A program made the translations under genes and the position numbers. Below, in pieces: positions 9,337-18,388 of a stretch of 64,000 bases of DNA. Below the pieces are notes generated by a model that did not search any database, was not told the origin of the DNA, and saw only the letters and a program-made list of their open reading frames with translations. This stretch comes from Nitrospira defluvii (GTDB taxonomy: Bacteria > Nitrospirota > Nitrospiria > Nitrospirales > Nitrospiraceae). The stretch spans positions 1,178,001-1,242,000 of the forward strand of contig FP929003.1 of the NCBI GenBank assembly GCA_000196815.1, in the 5' to 3' direction. The first letter of the stretch is position 1. Every line of letters starts with the position of its first letter.

Positions 9337-9768
9337 ATGCTGAACAACCAATTGGTGATCTCCGATGTGACCGGTCCCTTTCGCGAGCCACGGGAGCCCG
9401 TCTTGTCCTATGACTACTCGATCCAGCGGGCGACCTGGGCGGCGACCCATGCCGTTCGGGTCAAGATTGCCCAGGCGGAGGAGTTGGACTATGTGAAGGA
9501 GAAGTTGTTGGGCACGGTCACCGGGAGCCCCGGGCAACAGCTGATGCTGAATAAATTTCTGTCCCGCAAGATCGGTGACCAGAAGGTTCGGATCGCCGAT
9601 GCCGAAGGGTGGTTGAAAGAACGCGGTGATGTGTTAGTGGCCCCCTTCACGGGTTCGCTCGCCCATTACTTTCCACAATTGGAGGCCTGGGTTCAGGTGG
9701 AGCAGGATTCCTTGCGGGCCGAGATCAAGAACCTGGTCGGCCTGGTGGCCAATCCTCCGGCCGTCTGA
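9337..9768 (+). CDS. Unknown soluble protein, 143 residues
   Basis: The protein starts MLNNQLVISDVTGPFREP and is predicted to be mainly helical in its second half (VKEKLLGTVTGSPGQQLMLNKFL; QVEQDSLRAEIKNLVGL). There are no cysteines, no signal peptide and no membrane span. It follows the heme oxidase gene by 42 bases in the same direction and may be part of that transcript. I do not recognise the family and see no basis for assigning a role in heme metabolism beyond position. Confidence 0.75.
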   Translation: MLNNQLVISDVTGPFREPREPVLSYDYSIQRATWAATHAVRVKIAQAEELDYVKEKLLGTVTGSPGQQLMLNKFLSRKIGDQKVRIADAEGWLKERGDVLVAPFTGSLAHYFPQLEAWVQVEQDSLRAEIKNLVGLVANPPAV

Positions 9769-9955
9769 TGATTGCGCCTTCTGTGACCTTCAGTCCACTG
9801 CTCATCCAGATTCCATCCGTCACGCCGCCCCCAGCCTCTCGTGACATGCCCTGAACCGTTCTTCCCCCCGGCTGATGCACGTCTCGGGACTCGCACTCGC
9901 GACACTGCCGGCAAGTCCCCAACGCACAGAATCTGTGGATAAGCGTGTGAATATC

Positions 9956-10148
9956 AGCCGCCTCCTCGCCAAAGCCCCTCAGTAGATAGGCCCTTCAGCG
10001 GCCTGCACAAGTTTTAGGCATTGGGGTGGTCTCTATCCGGACCACTAGATGCTGTATGGGATGAAAACCCTTAGGAAGATTATGCCTGCTGAATGCGAGC
10101 CTGGGGATAGCGAAGGCAGTCTGGGCCTGGAGTTTCGCGGCAGCGGCT
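9956..10148 (+). ncRNA. Candidate structured RNA (strand uncertain)
   Basis: Hand folding gives nested perfect helices: 9956-9961 with 10143-10148, 9962-9965 with 10129-10132, 9988-9993 with 10123-10128, 9994-9999 with 10088-10093, and 10016-10021 with 10082-10087. Terminal hairpins lie at 10026-10031/10040-10045 and 10099-10102/10114-10117. The region is otherwise a 379-base gap with no gene. It touches the end of the neighbouring minus-strand gene, so it could be a free RNA on either strand or a 3' UTR fold. It is not a tRNA, RNase P or SRP RNA. The ~190-base size with a closing stem recalls 6S RNA, but I cannot match it. Confidence 0.35.
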
Positions 10149-10762
10149 CAAAAAATGCGTCGATATTGTTTGCTATGGACTCCGGAATCGTCGGCAAATC
10201 CAAGTGATCCGGTGTCGGGATTGCTGGTATCGTTCAGGTCGATGCGATAGTGCCCGAGGACGTGTTCCATCGCTTCTTCGAATGGGATGGCCTGCGGGTA
10301 GAGGTTGCCCGGAGCGTGGGCGCCGCGGGCCAGGGTGCCGACCGCCTCCGGAGTCGCATATTTGGGGTCTGAAAAAATGTACAAATCGGCCACGGCCTGG
10401 TCCCCGAGTTTGTGTCCTGGGCTGGTGGCCGGCAACATGGAGGGGAGGCTCTGAGCCAGCCTGGCCTGCTTGAACTGTTTGAGGAGACCCACAACTTGGC
10501 TGGTGGTTGCCTGCGCCGGTACCACGATACTGACGGCATTAAACTCCGTCAGCGTCGCCTGGACTTTATACATGACCGGGGCCGCATCCGGATCTTCGGT
10601 CGTCACTTGCGAAATTTCCGGACCGGCGGCCTGCTTTTGTTTGCCGCTGGGAACGGCCAGGTTGATCAGCAGCCACATCACCAGAATGGCCCCGAATAAG
10701 ACAATGAGTGGATGAATTCCGGCTCGCTTGCCTTCTTCGTATGGATCCTGCTCTGTGCTCAT
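10148..10762 (-). CDS. Membrane-anchored unknown protein, 204 residues
   Basis: A short charged N-terminus is followed by one transmembrane helix at about residues 19-39 (LIVLFGAILVMWLLINLAV), then a periplasmic or cytoplasmic domain of about 160 residues. That domain has alternating strands and helices, for example YKVQATLTEFNAVSIVVPAQ. No family is recognised. The start overlaps the end of the mazG gene by four bases (ATGA arrangement), so the pair is co-translated. This suggests, but does not show, a linked role. Confidence 0.75.
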   Translation of the reverse strand: MSTEQDPYEEGKRAGIHPLIVLFGAILVMWLLINLAVPSGKQKQAAGPEISQVTTEDPDAAPVMYKVQATLTEFNAVSIVVPAQATTSQVVGLLKQFKQARLAQSLPSMLPATSPGHKLGDQAVADLYIFSDPKYATPEAVGTLARGAHAPGNLYPQAIPFEEAMEHVLGHYRIDLNDTSNPDTGSLGFADDSGVHSKQYRRIF

Positions 10763-11664
10763 GGATGAGTCCTGGTCGGCTCCGTCGAAGAGACGAGGGG
10801 AGAGGCGGCGCCCGCGGGTGCTGTCGATTCCACCAGCTTCGCGGCCTCCCAGTAGTGATCCATTTCCACCGTGGAGAGGTCGTTGACGCTCTGTCCCCTT
10901 CGAGCCGCCTCGTGCTCAATGAACTGGAATCGTGCGGTGAATCGGTTCGTGGCGAGACGGAGCGACTCCTCCGGATTCACCTTGATGTGCCGGGCGACGT
11001 TGACCAGGGAAAACAGCAGGTCGCCCAACTCCGCGGCCATTTCCGCGGTCGGCTCCGGCTTGGGTTCGGCAGCGGAAGGCCGCGCAGCCGCATCGGTGAT
11101 GGCTTGCTTGAGTTCCGTAATTTCTTCCTCCACTTTGCCAAGCACGGCCGCCAGGCCCTGCGGGCTGTCCGGCCAGTCGAACCCGACCCGTGCCGCGCGA
11201 ACCTGCGTCTGATAGGCGCGAAGTAGGGCCGGGAGCGCTTGCGGAATGTCATGCAGGACCGAATCCGGTTTGCCGGCGTTCTTGCGTTCGGCCCGTTTGA
11301 TATCTTCCCACCGATGGACAACCTGGTCGGAATTGAGTGAGGGCTGACCGTTCGCCCCGTCACCGAACACGTGGGGGTGGCGGCGTACGAGCTTGTCGCT
11401 CAACTGTTCCAAGACGTCGTCAATGGTGAAGGTGCCCGCTTCAGTGCCGATCTGGCTGTGAAACAACACCTGCAACAGTACGTCGCCCAGTTCTTCCTTC
11501 AGCTTGGCGAAATCCTGCCGGTCGATCGTATCGAGGGCCTCATAGGTTTCTTCGATCAAGTAGGGCTTGAGGGATTCGTGCGTCTGCTTGCGATCCCAGG
11601 GGCAACCGCCCGGCGCCCGAAGCCTGGCCATGATGGCCACGACGTTGTCGAAACGTGCTGACAT
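10759..11664 (-). CDS. mazG: MazG-type nucleoside triphosphate pyrophosphohydrolase
   Basis: The 301-residue protein hydrolyses NTPs/dNTPs to monophosphate and pyrophosphate, clearing non-canonical nucleotides or tuning ppGpp-linked stress. It has the two-domain layout: an N-terminal MazG domain beginning LRAPGGCPWDRKQTHESLKPY with metal-binding EETYE and EELGDVLLQV motifs, and a C-terminal half with EITELK and AAELGDLLFSLVN. Length and motif spacing fit full MazG. The C-terminus has a long polar tail. It is the first gene of a two-gene transcript with the membrane protein downstream. Confidence 0.93.
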   Translation of the reverse strand: MSARFDNVVAIMARLRAPGGCPWDRKQTHESLKPYLIEETYEALDTIDRQDFAKLKEELGDVLLQVLFHSQIGTEAGTFTIDDVLEQLSDKLVRRHPHVFGDGANGQPSLNSDQVVHRWEDIKRAERKNAGKPDSVLHDIPQALPALLRAYQTQVRAARVGFDWPDSPQGLAAVLGKVEEEITELKQAITDAAARPSAAEPKPEPTAEMAAELGDLLFSLVNVARHIKVNPEESLRLATNRFTARFQFIEHEAARRGQSVNDLSTVEMDHYWEAAKLVESTAPAGAASPLVSSTEPTRTHP

Positions 11665-11794
11665 GCGAAACCCTCCGTCGCGCCACTCTAACTGAGTTTT
11701 TCAGCACCTTCAACGGGGCCTCTCGTCTTGCGCCTCTTCAGGCCCTGTGGTAGGGTACCGCTCTGCATTTTCCATTGGTTGATCGGAGGTTTTT

Positions 11795-12223
11795 ATGGGT
11801 GATGACAAGGAGCAAGGATTCGTCATCCGCGATCGTCGAGGACGGGGTGAAGATGCCCCCCCACCGGCCCAGGCGACTACGCCTCCGGCAGCAGAGCCCT
11901 CGGCCTCCGCGCCTCATCATGACCATGATGCCGATCCTCATACGCATGCAGGACATTTGCCGGTCAACTTCTCCTCCTTCGTGATCTCCATGGGGAGCTC
12001 GGCTCTGATGCTGATGGGGGAACAACTCGATCCTCAGCAACCGGCCATGCCACTGAACCTTCCTCAAGCCAAAGAAATCATCGATCTCTTGTCTATGTTA
12101 GAAGAAAAAACGAAGGGCAACCTCACCCCGGACGAGCAGGTCGTGATGAAAGACATGCTCTATGCTCTGAGGATGAAATTCGTCAGTTTGACCTCCGGGA
12201 AATCGACGCTTCACACCCCGTAG
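11795..12223 (+). CDS. DUF1844-family protein
   Basis: The start ATG is set by GGAGGTTTTT just upstream. Residues 1-55 are low-complexity, Pro/Ala- and His-rich (APHHDHDADPHTHAGH), and residues of about 57-140 match DUF1844: VNFSSFVISMGSSALMLMGE then DLLSMLEEKTKGNLTPDE. Relatives in Deltaproteobacteria and Nitrospirota are of unknown function. The histidine patch may bind metal, which is inference. The gene stands alone, opposite mazG. Confidence 0.85.
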   Translation: MGDDKEQGFVIRDRRGRGEDAPPPAQATTPPAAEPSASAPHHDHDADPHTHAGHLPVNFSSFVISMGSSALMLMGEQLDPQQPAMPLNLPQAKEIIDLLSMLEEKTKGNLTPDEQVVMKDMLYALRMKFVSLTSGKSTLHTP

Positions 12224-12618
12224 CCTTGTGAGTGGCTCCAGCGTGCCGTCCCGATCTGCGGTGTCGGTCCTTCCCCGGTCGAGCGTATCCTACCAGCCGG
12301 TCCTCCCATTGATTGCCGCGGGGGCAAGAATAGGGGGAGGATTCTCGGTAGATTCCAAAAGAACTCTTTCCATTTCCTGGGATTCTCAGAGGCGTCCAGC
12401 CGGCCGTGTCCTGGGGCGAGGCGTCACGTTCTTACCCGCCCACCCCACGCCTGCCGAGACAGGTTCTTTTTCCATAGAGGTACGTTGAGGGTCTGAACGA
12501 AACGGGAACGCCGCCGGCGGACTGTTTCAGCATCCCGGCAGATCTTTTGAGACTCCACCCGGAATTGGTTATAGTGAGGCAGGATCGAATGGGCCGGGCG
12601 TGAGGCGGAGTATCGAGA
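12224..12618. promoter_or_regulatory. 395-base intergenic region with a candidate promoter
   Basis: No gene is seen. A candidate sigma-70 promoter for the kinase gene is TTTGAG at 12546-12551, an 18-base spacer, and TATAGT at 12570-12575, about 45 bases before the start codon. A short CCTG/CAGG hairpin followed by TTCTTTTT near 12449-12471 could be a weak terminator for the DUF1844 gene. Confidence 0.35.
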
Positions 12619-14916
12619 ATGCCTGAATCGACGGATATGACGAAGCTCATCCCCCCGGGGGTGCTGCGCGAGAAAGTGCCGTCGACGCCCGCCTCCATCG
12701 AGAGCGAGCGGCGGAAGCGTCATGTCCGGCCTGTGTGGATCGTCCTGATCCTGCTCCTGCCCTGTCTCGCTCTCACCTTTTATTACGCTCAAATGGCGGT
12801 GCCGGTCGGGGAAGAATCGGATTCCTTTTTCCCCAGCACCGGGTATGCCTTCGTGCTGCTGCTGGTCAATCTCGACTTGATCGGCTTTGTTGTTCTCACG
12901 CTGCTCCTCTCGCGGAATCTGATCAAAGCCTATTTCGAACGGCGTCACCGGCTCGTGGGGTCGGGGTTCCGCGCGAAGCTGGTCGCCGCCTTCATCGGTT
13001 TTTCGCTGATCCCCACGGTTCTCCTGGCGCTGGTGGCCAGCGGCCTGGTCAACAAGGCGGTTGATGTCTGGTTCAACGACCAGATCGAGCACGTGATGAA
13101 GGATTCGTATGAAGTCGCGCGCATGCACCATGCCGGGCATGTGTCGCTGGCGATCAACAGCGCGCGCGCCATCAGCCACGAGATTTTCCGCGAAGAGCTG
13201 TTGTTGCCCGAGCAGCGGGATTTACTGGTTGCGGCGATCGCCCGGAAGCGCGCGGAATATGCCACGGCCGGAATCGAGATTTTTTCCTCGAAGATGGAAA
13301 CGTTGACCAAGTCGCTGGATCCCGAGGTGCCGGTGGCGGTACTCGATCTGCCGATCGGCCAACTGGTGCTGCAGGTGATCAACGGCAAGCAGGAACTCAC
13401 GTCCGTCCAGGAGGCACAGACGGGACGGCTGGTGAGGGCCGGTGTCCCGATTGCTTCCAGCATCCGCCGTGGAGAGATCGACGGGGTGGTGGTGGTCGAT
13501 GCCTATGTGCCGGAATCGTTGCTCGGCAAGATGGAAAGCATCGGGCGTCAATATACCGAATACAAACAGATGAAGGCGATGAAGAACCCCATCAAGGCCG
13601 GCGCCTATCTGCTGGTGGCGGTCATCACGGTCATGATTCTATTCAGTGCAACCTGGTTCGGGTTTTATGTGGCGCGCGGCATTACTGTGCCGATTCAACG
13701 GTTGGCCGAGGCGACGGAGGCGATCGCGCAGGGGGATCTCTCGGTGCGCATCGAAGCGAAGGCGACGGATGAGATCGGCACCCTCGTCGAATCCTTCAAT
13801 CGCATGACCGCCGATCTGCAGAGCAGCAAAACGAAAGTGGAAGAAGCCAACGTCTCGCTCCGGCAATCCAACCTCGAGCTGGATCGACGGCGTGCTTACA
13901 TTGAAACGGTGGTGGATACGATTGCCGCGGGACTGCTCTCCATCGACCGGCAGGGGATCATTACCACCTTCAATCCCTCTGCGGAGCGTATGCTGGGGTT
14001 GTGGGCCGATCGGTTTCGGGGCCGGTCCGCCAACGAGGTGTTCAAGGAATACAAACTGGATCTGTTCCAGTCCGTCTACGATCGGATGCTGGTCGATCAG
14101 CGAGACAATATTGCGCTCGAAGGACAGTTGGATTTGCAGGGGCGGTTTTTGACCATCGGTGTGCATTGCTCCCGCATGAAGGATGAGTCGAACAAGGACC
14201 TCGGGTTCGTGCTGATTTTCGAAGACCTCTCGGAATTGATCAAGGCGCAGAAGGCGGCGGCCTGGCGGGAGGTCGCGCAGCGGATCGCCCATGAGATCAA
14301 AAATCCGCTGACGCCCATTCAGCTTTCGGCGCAGCGGCTGCGAAAAAAGTTCCAGGATAAGGCTCCGGATTTCGACCGCATCTGTGACGAGTCCACGCAA
14401 GTGATCATCAACGAAGTCGGCAGCCTCAAACAAATGCTGGACGAGTTCTCGAAGTTTGCGCGGATGCCGGCCCCGCACATGACGGTGAATTCGCTGGATG
14501 ATGTGGTGAAAGAAGTGGTGGCGCTGTACGACAGCGCGCATCGCGAAGTGGAATGCGTGGTGACGCTCGATCCGGACCTGCCGCTCTTCAATTTCGATCG
14601 GGAACAGATCAAGCGTGTCCTGGTCAATCTGTGCGATAACGGGATCCACGCGATGAACCACAAGGGGCATCTGTGGATCACGACGCGGTACGACACGAAA
14701 CAGCGTCGCGCGGTCGTCACGGTGGCGGATGAAGGGACGGGTATTGCGCCGGAGGATCAAGAAAAGTTGTTCGTGCCCTATTTTTCCCGGAAGAAAACGG
14801 GGACCGGGTTGGGACTGGCGATCGTGCGGCGGATTGTGACCGATCACGACGGCCAGATTCACGCCGGAAACCATCAGCCCAAAGGGGCCTTGTTCACGTT
14901 CGAGTTGCCGGTGTGA
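12619..14916 (+). CDS. NtrY-like membrane sensor histidine kinase
   Basis: The 765-residue protein has membrane helices at about 42-62, 74-98 and 115-140, a periplasmic sensor stretch, another helix near 330-350, a HAMP domain near 350-400, a PAS domain near 430-535, a HisKA domain with the phosphorylated histidine in RIAHEIKNPLTP (about H558), and a C-terminal ATPase domain with GTGLGLAIVRR. This order matches the NtrY family of nitrogen- or redox-linked sensors. It is followed after 33 bases by its sigma-54 response regulator. The stimulus is unknown. Confidence 0.92.
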   Translation: MPESTDMTKLIPPGVLREKVPSTPASIESERRKRHVRPVWIVLILLLPCLALTFYYAQMAVPVGEESDSFFPSTGYAFVLLLVNLDLIGFVVLTLLLSRNLIKAYFERRHRLVGSGFRAKLVAAFIGFSLIPTVLLALVASGLVNKAVDVWFNDQIEHVMKDSYEVARMHHAGHVSLAINSARAISHEIFREELLLPEQRDLLVAAIARKRAEYATAGIEIFSSKMETLTKSLDPEVPVAVLDLPIGQLVLQVINGKQELTSVQEAQTGRLVRAGVPIASSIRRGEIDGVVVVDAYVPESLLGKMESIGRQYTEYKQMKAMKNPIKAGAYLLVAVITVMILFSATWFGFYVARGITVPIQRLAEATEAIAQGDLSVRIEAKATDEIGTLVESFNRMTADLQSSKTKVEEANVSLRQSNLELDRRRAYIETVVDTIAAGLLSIDRQGIITTFNPSAERMLGLWADRFRGRSANEVFKEYKLDLFQSVYDRMLVDQRDNIALEGQLDLQGRFLTIGVHCSRMKDESNKDLGFVLIFEDLSELIKAQKAAAWREVAQRIAHEIKNPLTPIQLSAQRLRKKFQDKAPDFDRICDESTQVIINEVGSLKQMLDEFSKFARMPAPHMTVNSLDDVVKEVVALYDSAHREVECVVTLDPDLPLFNFDREQIKRVLVNLCDNGIHAMNHKGHLWITTRYDTKQRRAVVTVADEGTGIAPEDQEKLFVPYFSRKKTGTGLGLAIVRRIVTDHDGQIHAGNHQPKGALFTFELPV

Positions 14917-14949
14917 ACGGCTCCCGCCGACGCGTAGTGTGGAGAAGAC

Positions 14950-16350
14950 ATGTCTGCTTCGATTCTGATTGTCGATGATGAAGTCTCCATCCTGAACTCC
15001 TTGAGCAGCATCCTGGAGGATGAAGGATATGAGGTCAGCGTGGCCAAGAGCGGCATCGAGGCGCTCAAATTATGTGCCGTGAGTCCTCCCGAACTGATGA
15101 TGCTGGATATCTGGATGCCCGACATGGATGGGTTGGAGACGCTCCGGCGCTTGCGCGAGCTGGTGCCGCAGACGCAGGTCATGATGATGTCCGGGCACGG
15201 GTCGATCGAGACGGCGGTGAAAGCCATCAAGCTTGGCGCTTACGATTATATTGAGAAGCCGCTCTCGCTCGAAAACGTCACGCTACGGGTCAAACATGCG
15301 TTGGATCAACACCGGCTCGAACAGGAGAATCGGACGCTCCGGACGAAGGTGGAGCGGAAGTTCGAACTGATCGGGCAATCGCCGGCGATGCGGCAGCTCA
15401 AGCAGATTATCGAAACAGCGGGGCCGACGAACAGCCGGGTCTTGATCGGCGGCGAGAACGGTACGGGCAAAGAGCTCGTTGCCAGAGCCATCCATCAGCA
15501 CAGCGCCAGGGCAACCCGCCCGTTTGTGGCGGTGAACTGTGCCGCCATTCCTGAAACGTTGATCGAGAGCGAATTGTTCGGGCACGAACGCGGGTCTTTC
15601 AGCGGGGCCACGACGATGAAGCGGGGCCAGTTCGAACAGGCCGACGGCGGGACGCTGTTCCTGGATGAAATTGCGGACATGAGCCTGAGCACCCAGGCCA
15701 AGGTCCTGCGGGCGCTTCAAGAGCAGCAGTTTACGCGGGTCGGCGGGACCAAACTCATCAAGGTCGATGTGCGGGTCCTGGCGGCCTCGAACAAGGATCT
15801 GTTGAAGGAAATCGAGAAGGGGACGTTCCGGGAAGACTTATTTTACCGCCTCAATGTGGTTCCGATCGTGGTGCCGACCTTGCGGGACCGCCGTGAGGAC
15901 ATTCCATTGCTGGTGAAACATTTTCTCCATGTGCATGCCGAGGAGCAGGGCTTGAAGATCAAGCAAGTCTCGCCGGAAGCCATGGAGGTGTTCATCCAGT
16001 ATGAATGGCCGGGCAACATTCGCGAACTGCGCAACCTGATCGAGCGGCTCATGATCATGGTGCCGGGACCGGTCATTGAGGCCTCGCATGCGTCGGTGGC
16101 GTTGCAGGTGCGTCCTCAGCTGTCCGCTACGCAACAGGCTGCCGGGGCGCAGGTGCCCCATTCCCTCTTGACGAGGCACTACGACTCGCTTCGCGATGCC
16201 CGCAATGCGTTCGAGAAGGAGTTTATCGCCCGCAAGCTGCGTGAACATCATTGGAACATCTCGCGCACGGCCGAAGACTTGCAGATCGAGCGCAGCCACT
16301 TGCATCGCAAGATTAAGTTGCTCGATGTGGAGATGCGCCCCGAGAGCTAG
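14950..16350 (+). CDS. NtrX-like sigma-54 response regulator
   Basis: The 466-residue regulator has a receiver domain with the phospho-acceptor Asp in LDIWMPDMDG (about D53), an AAA+ domain with Walker A GENGTGKE (about 167) and Walker B TLFLDEI, and a C-terminal Fis-type helix-turn-helix (NISRTAEDLQIERSHLHRKI). The sigma-54 contact loop reads GSFSGA rather than the usual GAFTGA. It should activate sigma-54 promoters after phosphorylation by the kinase encoded just upstream. The target genes are not indicated in the window. Confidence 0.93.
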   Translation: MSASILIVDDEVSILNSLSSILEDEGYEVSVAKSGIEALKLCAVSPPELMMLDIWMPDMDGLETLRRLRELVPQTQVMMMSGHGSIETAVKAIKLGAYDYIEKPLSLENVTLRVKHALDQHRLEQENRTLRTKVERKFELIGQSPAMRQLKQIIETAGPTNSRVLIGGENGTGKELVARAIHQHSARATRPFVAVNCAAIPETLIESELFGHERGSFSGATTMKRGQFEQADGGTLFLDEIADMSLSTQAKVLRALQEQQFTRVGGTKLIKVDVRVLAASNKDLLKEIEKGTFREDLFYRLNVVPIVVPTLRDRREDIPLLVKHFLHVHAEEQGLKIKQVSPEAMEVFIQYEWPGNIRELRNLIERLMIMVPGPVIEASHASVALQVRPQLSATQQAAGAQVPHSLLTRHYDSLRDARNAFEKEFIARKLREHHWNISRTAEDLQIERSHLHRKIKLLDVEMRPES

Positions 16351-16352
16351 GC

Positions 16353-16474
16353 AGGCTGCTGAAAAAGGCCTGTAACTTCGTTCTCGGCTCGAAACAATCC
16401 TCAACGTACCCCGAGGGTACGCCTCCGGTTCTTGCTCGCCTGCGGCCTTGTTGCAGGACCTTTTTGAGCAGCCT
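16353..16474. repeat. Palindrome-flanked intergenic repeat, copy 2
   Basis: The ends AGGCTGCTGAAAAAGG (16353-16368) and CCTTTTTGAGCAGCCT (16459-16474) are complementary at 15 of 16 positions. Inside is a second perfect palindrome, CGTACCC CGA GGGTACG. The block order (arm, GGCCTG, TTCTCG, CGTACC, GTACG, GCGGCC/GTGGCC, GCAGGACC, arm) matches the element at 7632-7751. It begins right after the NtrX-like stop codon and may act as a transcript end. Confidence 0.8.
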
Positions 16475-16538
16475 GGATCTCCTTCCGAATCTCCCGCTGT
16501 TGACCAACTGTCTCTCGCATCGCTAAGATGCGACCCCT

Positions 16539-17576
16539 ATGACTACCTATCGTGATGCCGGAGTCGATATCGATGCCGGCGATGAATTCGTCGAGCGGAT
16601 CAAGCCGCATGTTCGGGCGACTTTTCGCCCGGAAGTGATGACCGATCTGGGCGGCTTCGGAGGTCTGTTCCGATTCCAAGCGAATCGCTACCAGGATCCG
16701 GTGCTCGTGTCGGGGACCGACGGCGTCGGGACCAAACTCAAAATCGCCTTTCTCATGGACAAACACGACACGGTCGGGATCGATCTGGTGGCGATGTGCG
16801 TCAACGATATTGCCGTCAGCGGCGCGGAGCCGCTCTTCTTTCTCGATTACTTCGCGACCGGGAAACTCTCCTTAAAGACGGCCGAGGCCGTGGTTCGCGG
16901 GATTTCAGACGGGTGCCGTCAGGCCGGCTGCGCCCTCATCGGTGGGGAAACTGCCGAGATGCCGTCTTTCTATGCGGAAGGGGAGTACGACCTGGCCGGT
17001 TTTGCCGTGGGCGTGGTCGATCGCCCGAAGATGATCGACGGCCGGCAGATTGTTCCCGGGGATGCCGTGATCGGGTTGGCCTCAACCGGTGTCCACAGCA
17101 ACGGCTTTTCGCTGGTGCGCAAGGTGTTGTTTGAGAAAAGCCGACTGTCGGTGGAGAGTGTGATGCCGGAACTCGGCGGTGCGCTGGGTGAGACCCTGCT
17201 GACGCCGACGCGGATTTATGCCAAACAGGTGCTCTCATTGGCCGAAGCCTGCCCGATCAAGGGAATCGCGCACATCACCGGCGGTGGAATTACCGAAAAT
17301 CTGCCGCGGGTCTTTCCGGCTCGCTGTGGGGCGCGAATTCGTCGCGGATCCTGGCCGGTGCTGCCGATTTTTCAGACGATTCAGGAACGCGGGGGCGTGG
17401 AGCTGAGCGAGATGTACCGCGTCTTCAATATGGGCATCGGGTTGATTCTGGTTGTGGCGCCGGAACACGTCGATCGTGTGATGGCCAAAGCGGGAGAAGC
17501 GGGAGACCGGGCCTATCACCTCGGCGAAATGGTGACGCAAACGACGGACGAAGGTGTGGTCGAATATGTCGGGTAA
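16539..17576 (+). CDS. purM: Phosphoribosylformylglycinamidine cyclo-ligase (AIR synthetase)
   Basis: PurM closes the imidazole ring in purine synthesis using ATP. The start MTTYRDAGVDIDAGDEFVER is diagnostic, followed by LVSGTDGVGTKLKIAF and LIGGETAEMP. The length of 345 residues is normal. Its last 11 bases overlap the purN start, so the two are translationally coupled. The two genes give consecutive-pathway enzymes. Confidence 0.97.
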   Translation: MTTYRDAGVDIDAGDEFVERIKPHVRATFRPEVMTDLGGFGGLFRFQANRYQDPVLVSGTDGVGTKLKIAFLMDKHDTVGIDLVAMCVNDIAVSGAEPLFFLDYFATGKLSLKTAEAVVRGISDGCRQAGCALIGGETAEMPSFYAEGEYDLAGFAVGVVDRPKMIDGRQIVPGDAVIGLASTGVHSNGFSLVRKVLFEKSRLSVESVMPELGGALGETLLTPTRIYAKQVLSLAEACPIKGIAHITGGGITENLPRVFPARCGARIRRGSWPVLPIFQTIQERGGVELSEMYRVFNMGIGLILVVAPEHVDRVMAKAGEAGDRAYHLGEMVTQTTDEGVVEYVG

Positions 17577-18240
17577 GTTACCGCGCCTGGTGCGCGTCGG
17601 CGTATTGGTTTCCGGCCGGGGATCAAATCTTCAGGCGATCATCGATGCCATCGAGGCAGGGACGTTGTCGGCTGAGATTGCGGTTGTGCTCAGCAATAAG
17701 CAGGATGCCGGCGGGCTGGAACGGGCGCGGAAGCATGGTGCTCCCGCCGTGTGGCTGGATGCGAAACCGTTTGCCGGCCGTCCCGATAGTCGCGAGGCCT
17801 ACGATAGAGCTGTGCTGGAAGTGTTGCAGAAGCACGAGGTAGATCTCGTGCTCCTGGCCGGGTATATGAAAATCGTCACAGCGGTGCTGATCACGGCCTA
17901 CGAAAACCGGATGATGAATATTCATCCGTCGCTCCTCCCGTCGTTTCCCGGCCTTGATGTGCAGAAAAAAGCCATCGACCACGGGTGCAAAATCGCCGGT
18001 TGTACCGTGCACTTCGTGACCGAAGGGGTCGACGAAGGTCCGATCATCATCCAGGCGGCCGTGCCGATTCTTGAAGGGGATACGCCGGAGGCCCTGGCGG
18101 CTCGCATCCTGGAGCAGGAACACCGCATCTACCCTCGCGCGATTCAACTCTACGCGGAAGACAAGCTGCGGGTGGAGGGACGGCGGGTATCGGTGGCGGA
18201 CGCAGAACCCGTGGCGACGGGATTTTACAATCCCGGATAA
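17566..18240 (+). CDS. purN: Phosphoribosylglycinamide formyltransferase
   Basis: PurN transfers a formyl group from 10-formyltetrahydrofolate to GAR. I start at ATG 17566 (MSGKLPRLVRVGVLVSGRGS); a GTG/ATG a few codons earlier is also in frame but less likely. Motifs are VLVSGRGSNLQAIIDAI, LAGYMKI, the catalytic NIHPSLLPSFPG segment with its His, and HFVTEGVDEGPII with the catalytic Asp. The 224-residue length is typical. Confidence 0.96.
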   Translation: MSGKLPRLVRVGVLVSGRGSNLQAIIDAIEAGTLSAEIAVVLSNKQDAGGLERARKHGAPAVWLDAKPFAGRPDSREAYDRAVLEVLQKHEVDLVLLAGYMKIVTAVLITAYENRMMNIHPSLLPSFPGLDVQKKAIDHGCKIAGCTVHFVTEGVDEGPIIIQAAVPILEGDTPEALAARILEQEHRIYPRAIQLYAEDKLRVEGRRVSVADAEPVATGFYNPG

Positions 18241-18312
18241 ACTCTTGCGCAGATCTGTAAGTTCGTATGGAGACGCGCGCTCCGGTTGTGTATAATGCCG
18301 CGTGAGAGTTGT

Positions 18313-18388
18313 GGGGGGCTAGCTCAGTTGGGAGAGCACTACGTTCGCAACGTAGGGGTCGGGGGTTCAACTCCCCTGCCCTCCACCA
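18313..18388 (+). tRNA. tRNA-Ala (anticodon CGC)
   Basis: A complete cloverleaf of 76 bases including encoded CCA. The acceptor stem GGGGGGC pairs with GCCCTCC and holds the G3-U70 wobble pair that identifies tRNA-Ala. The anticodon stem CTACG/CGTAG encloses TTCGCAA, giving anticodon CGC at 18346-18348. The T arm GGGGTTCAACTCCCC is present. Confidence 0.97.

Noticed and set aside
12432-13179. Long minus-strand frames inside the NtrY-like gene
   Set aside because: They are antisense to a clear kinase gene; high GC content creates such frames.
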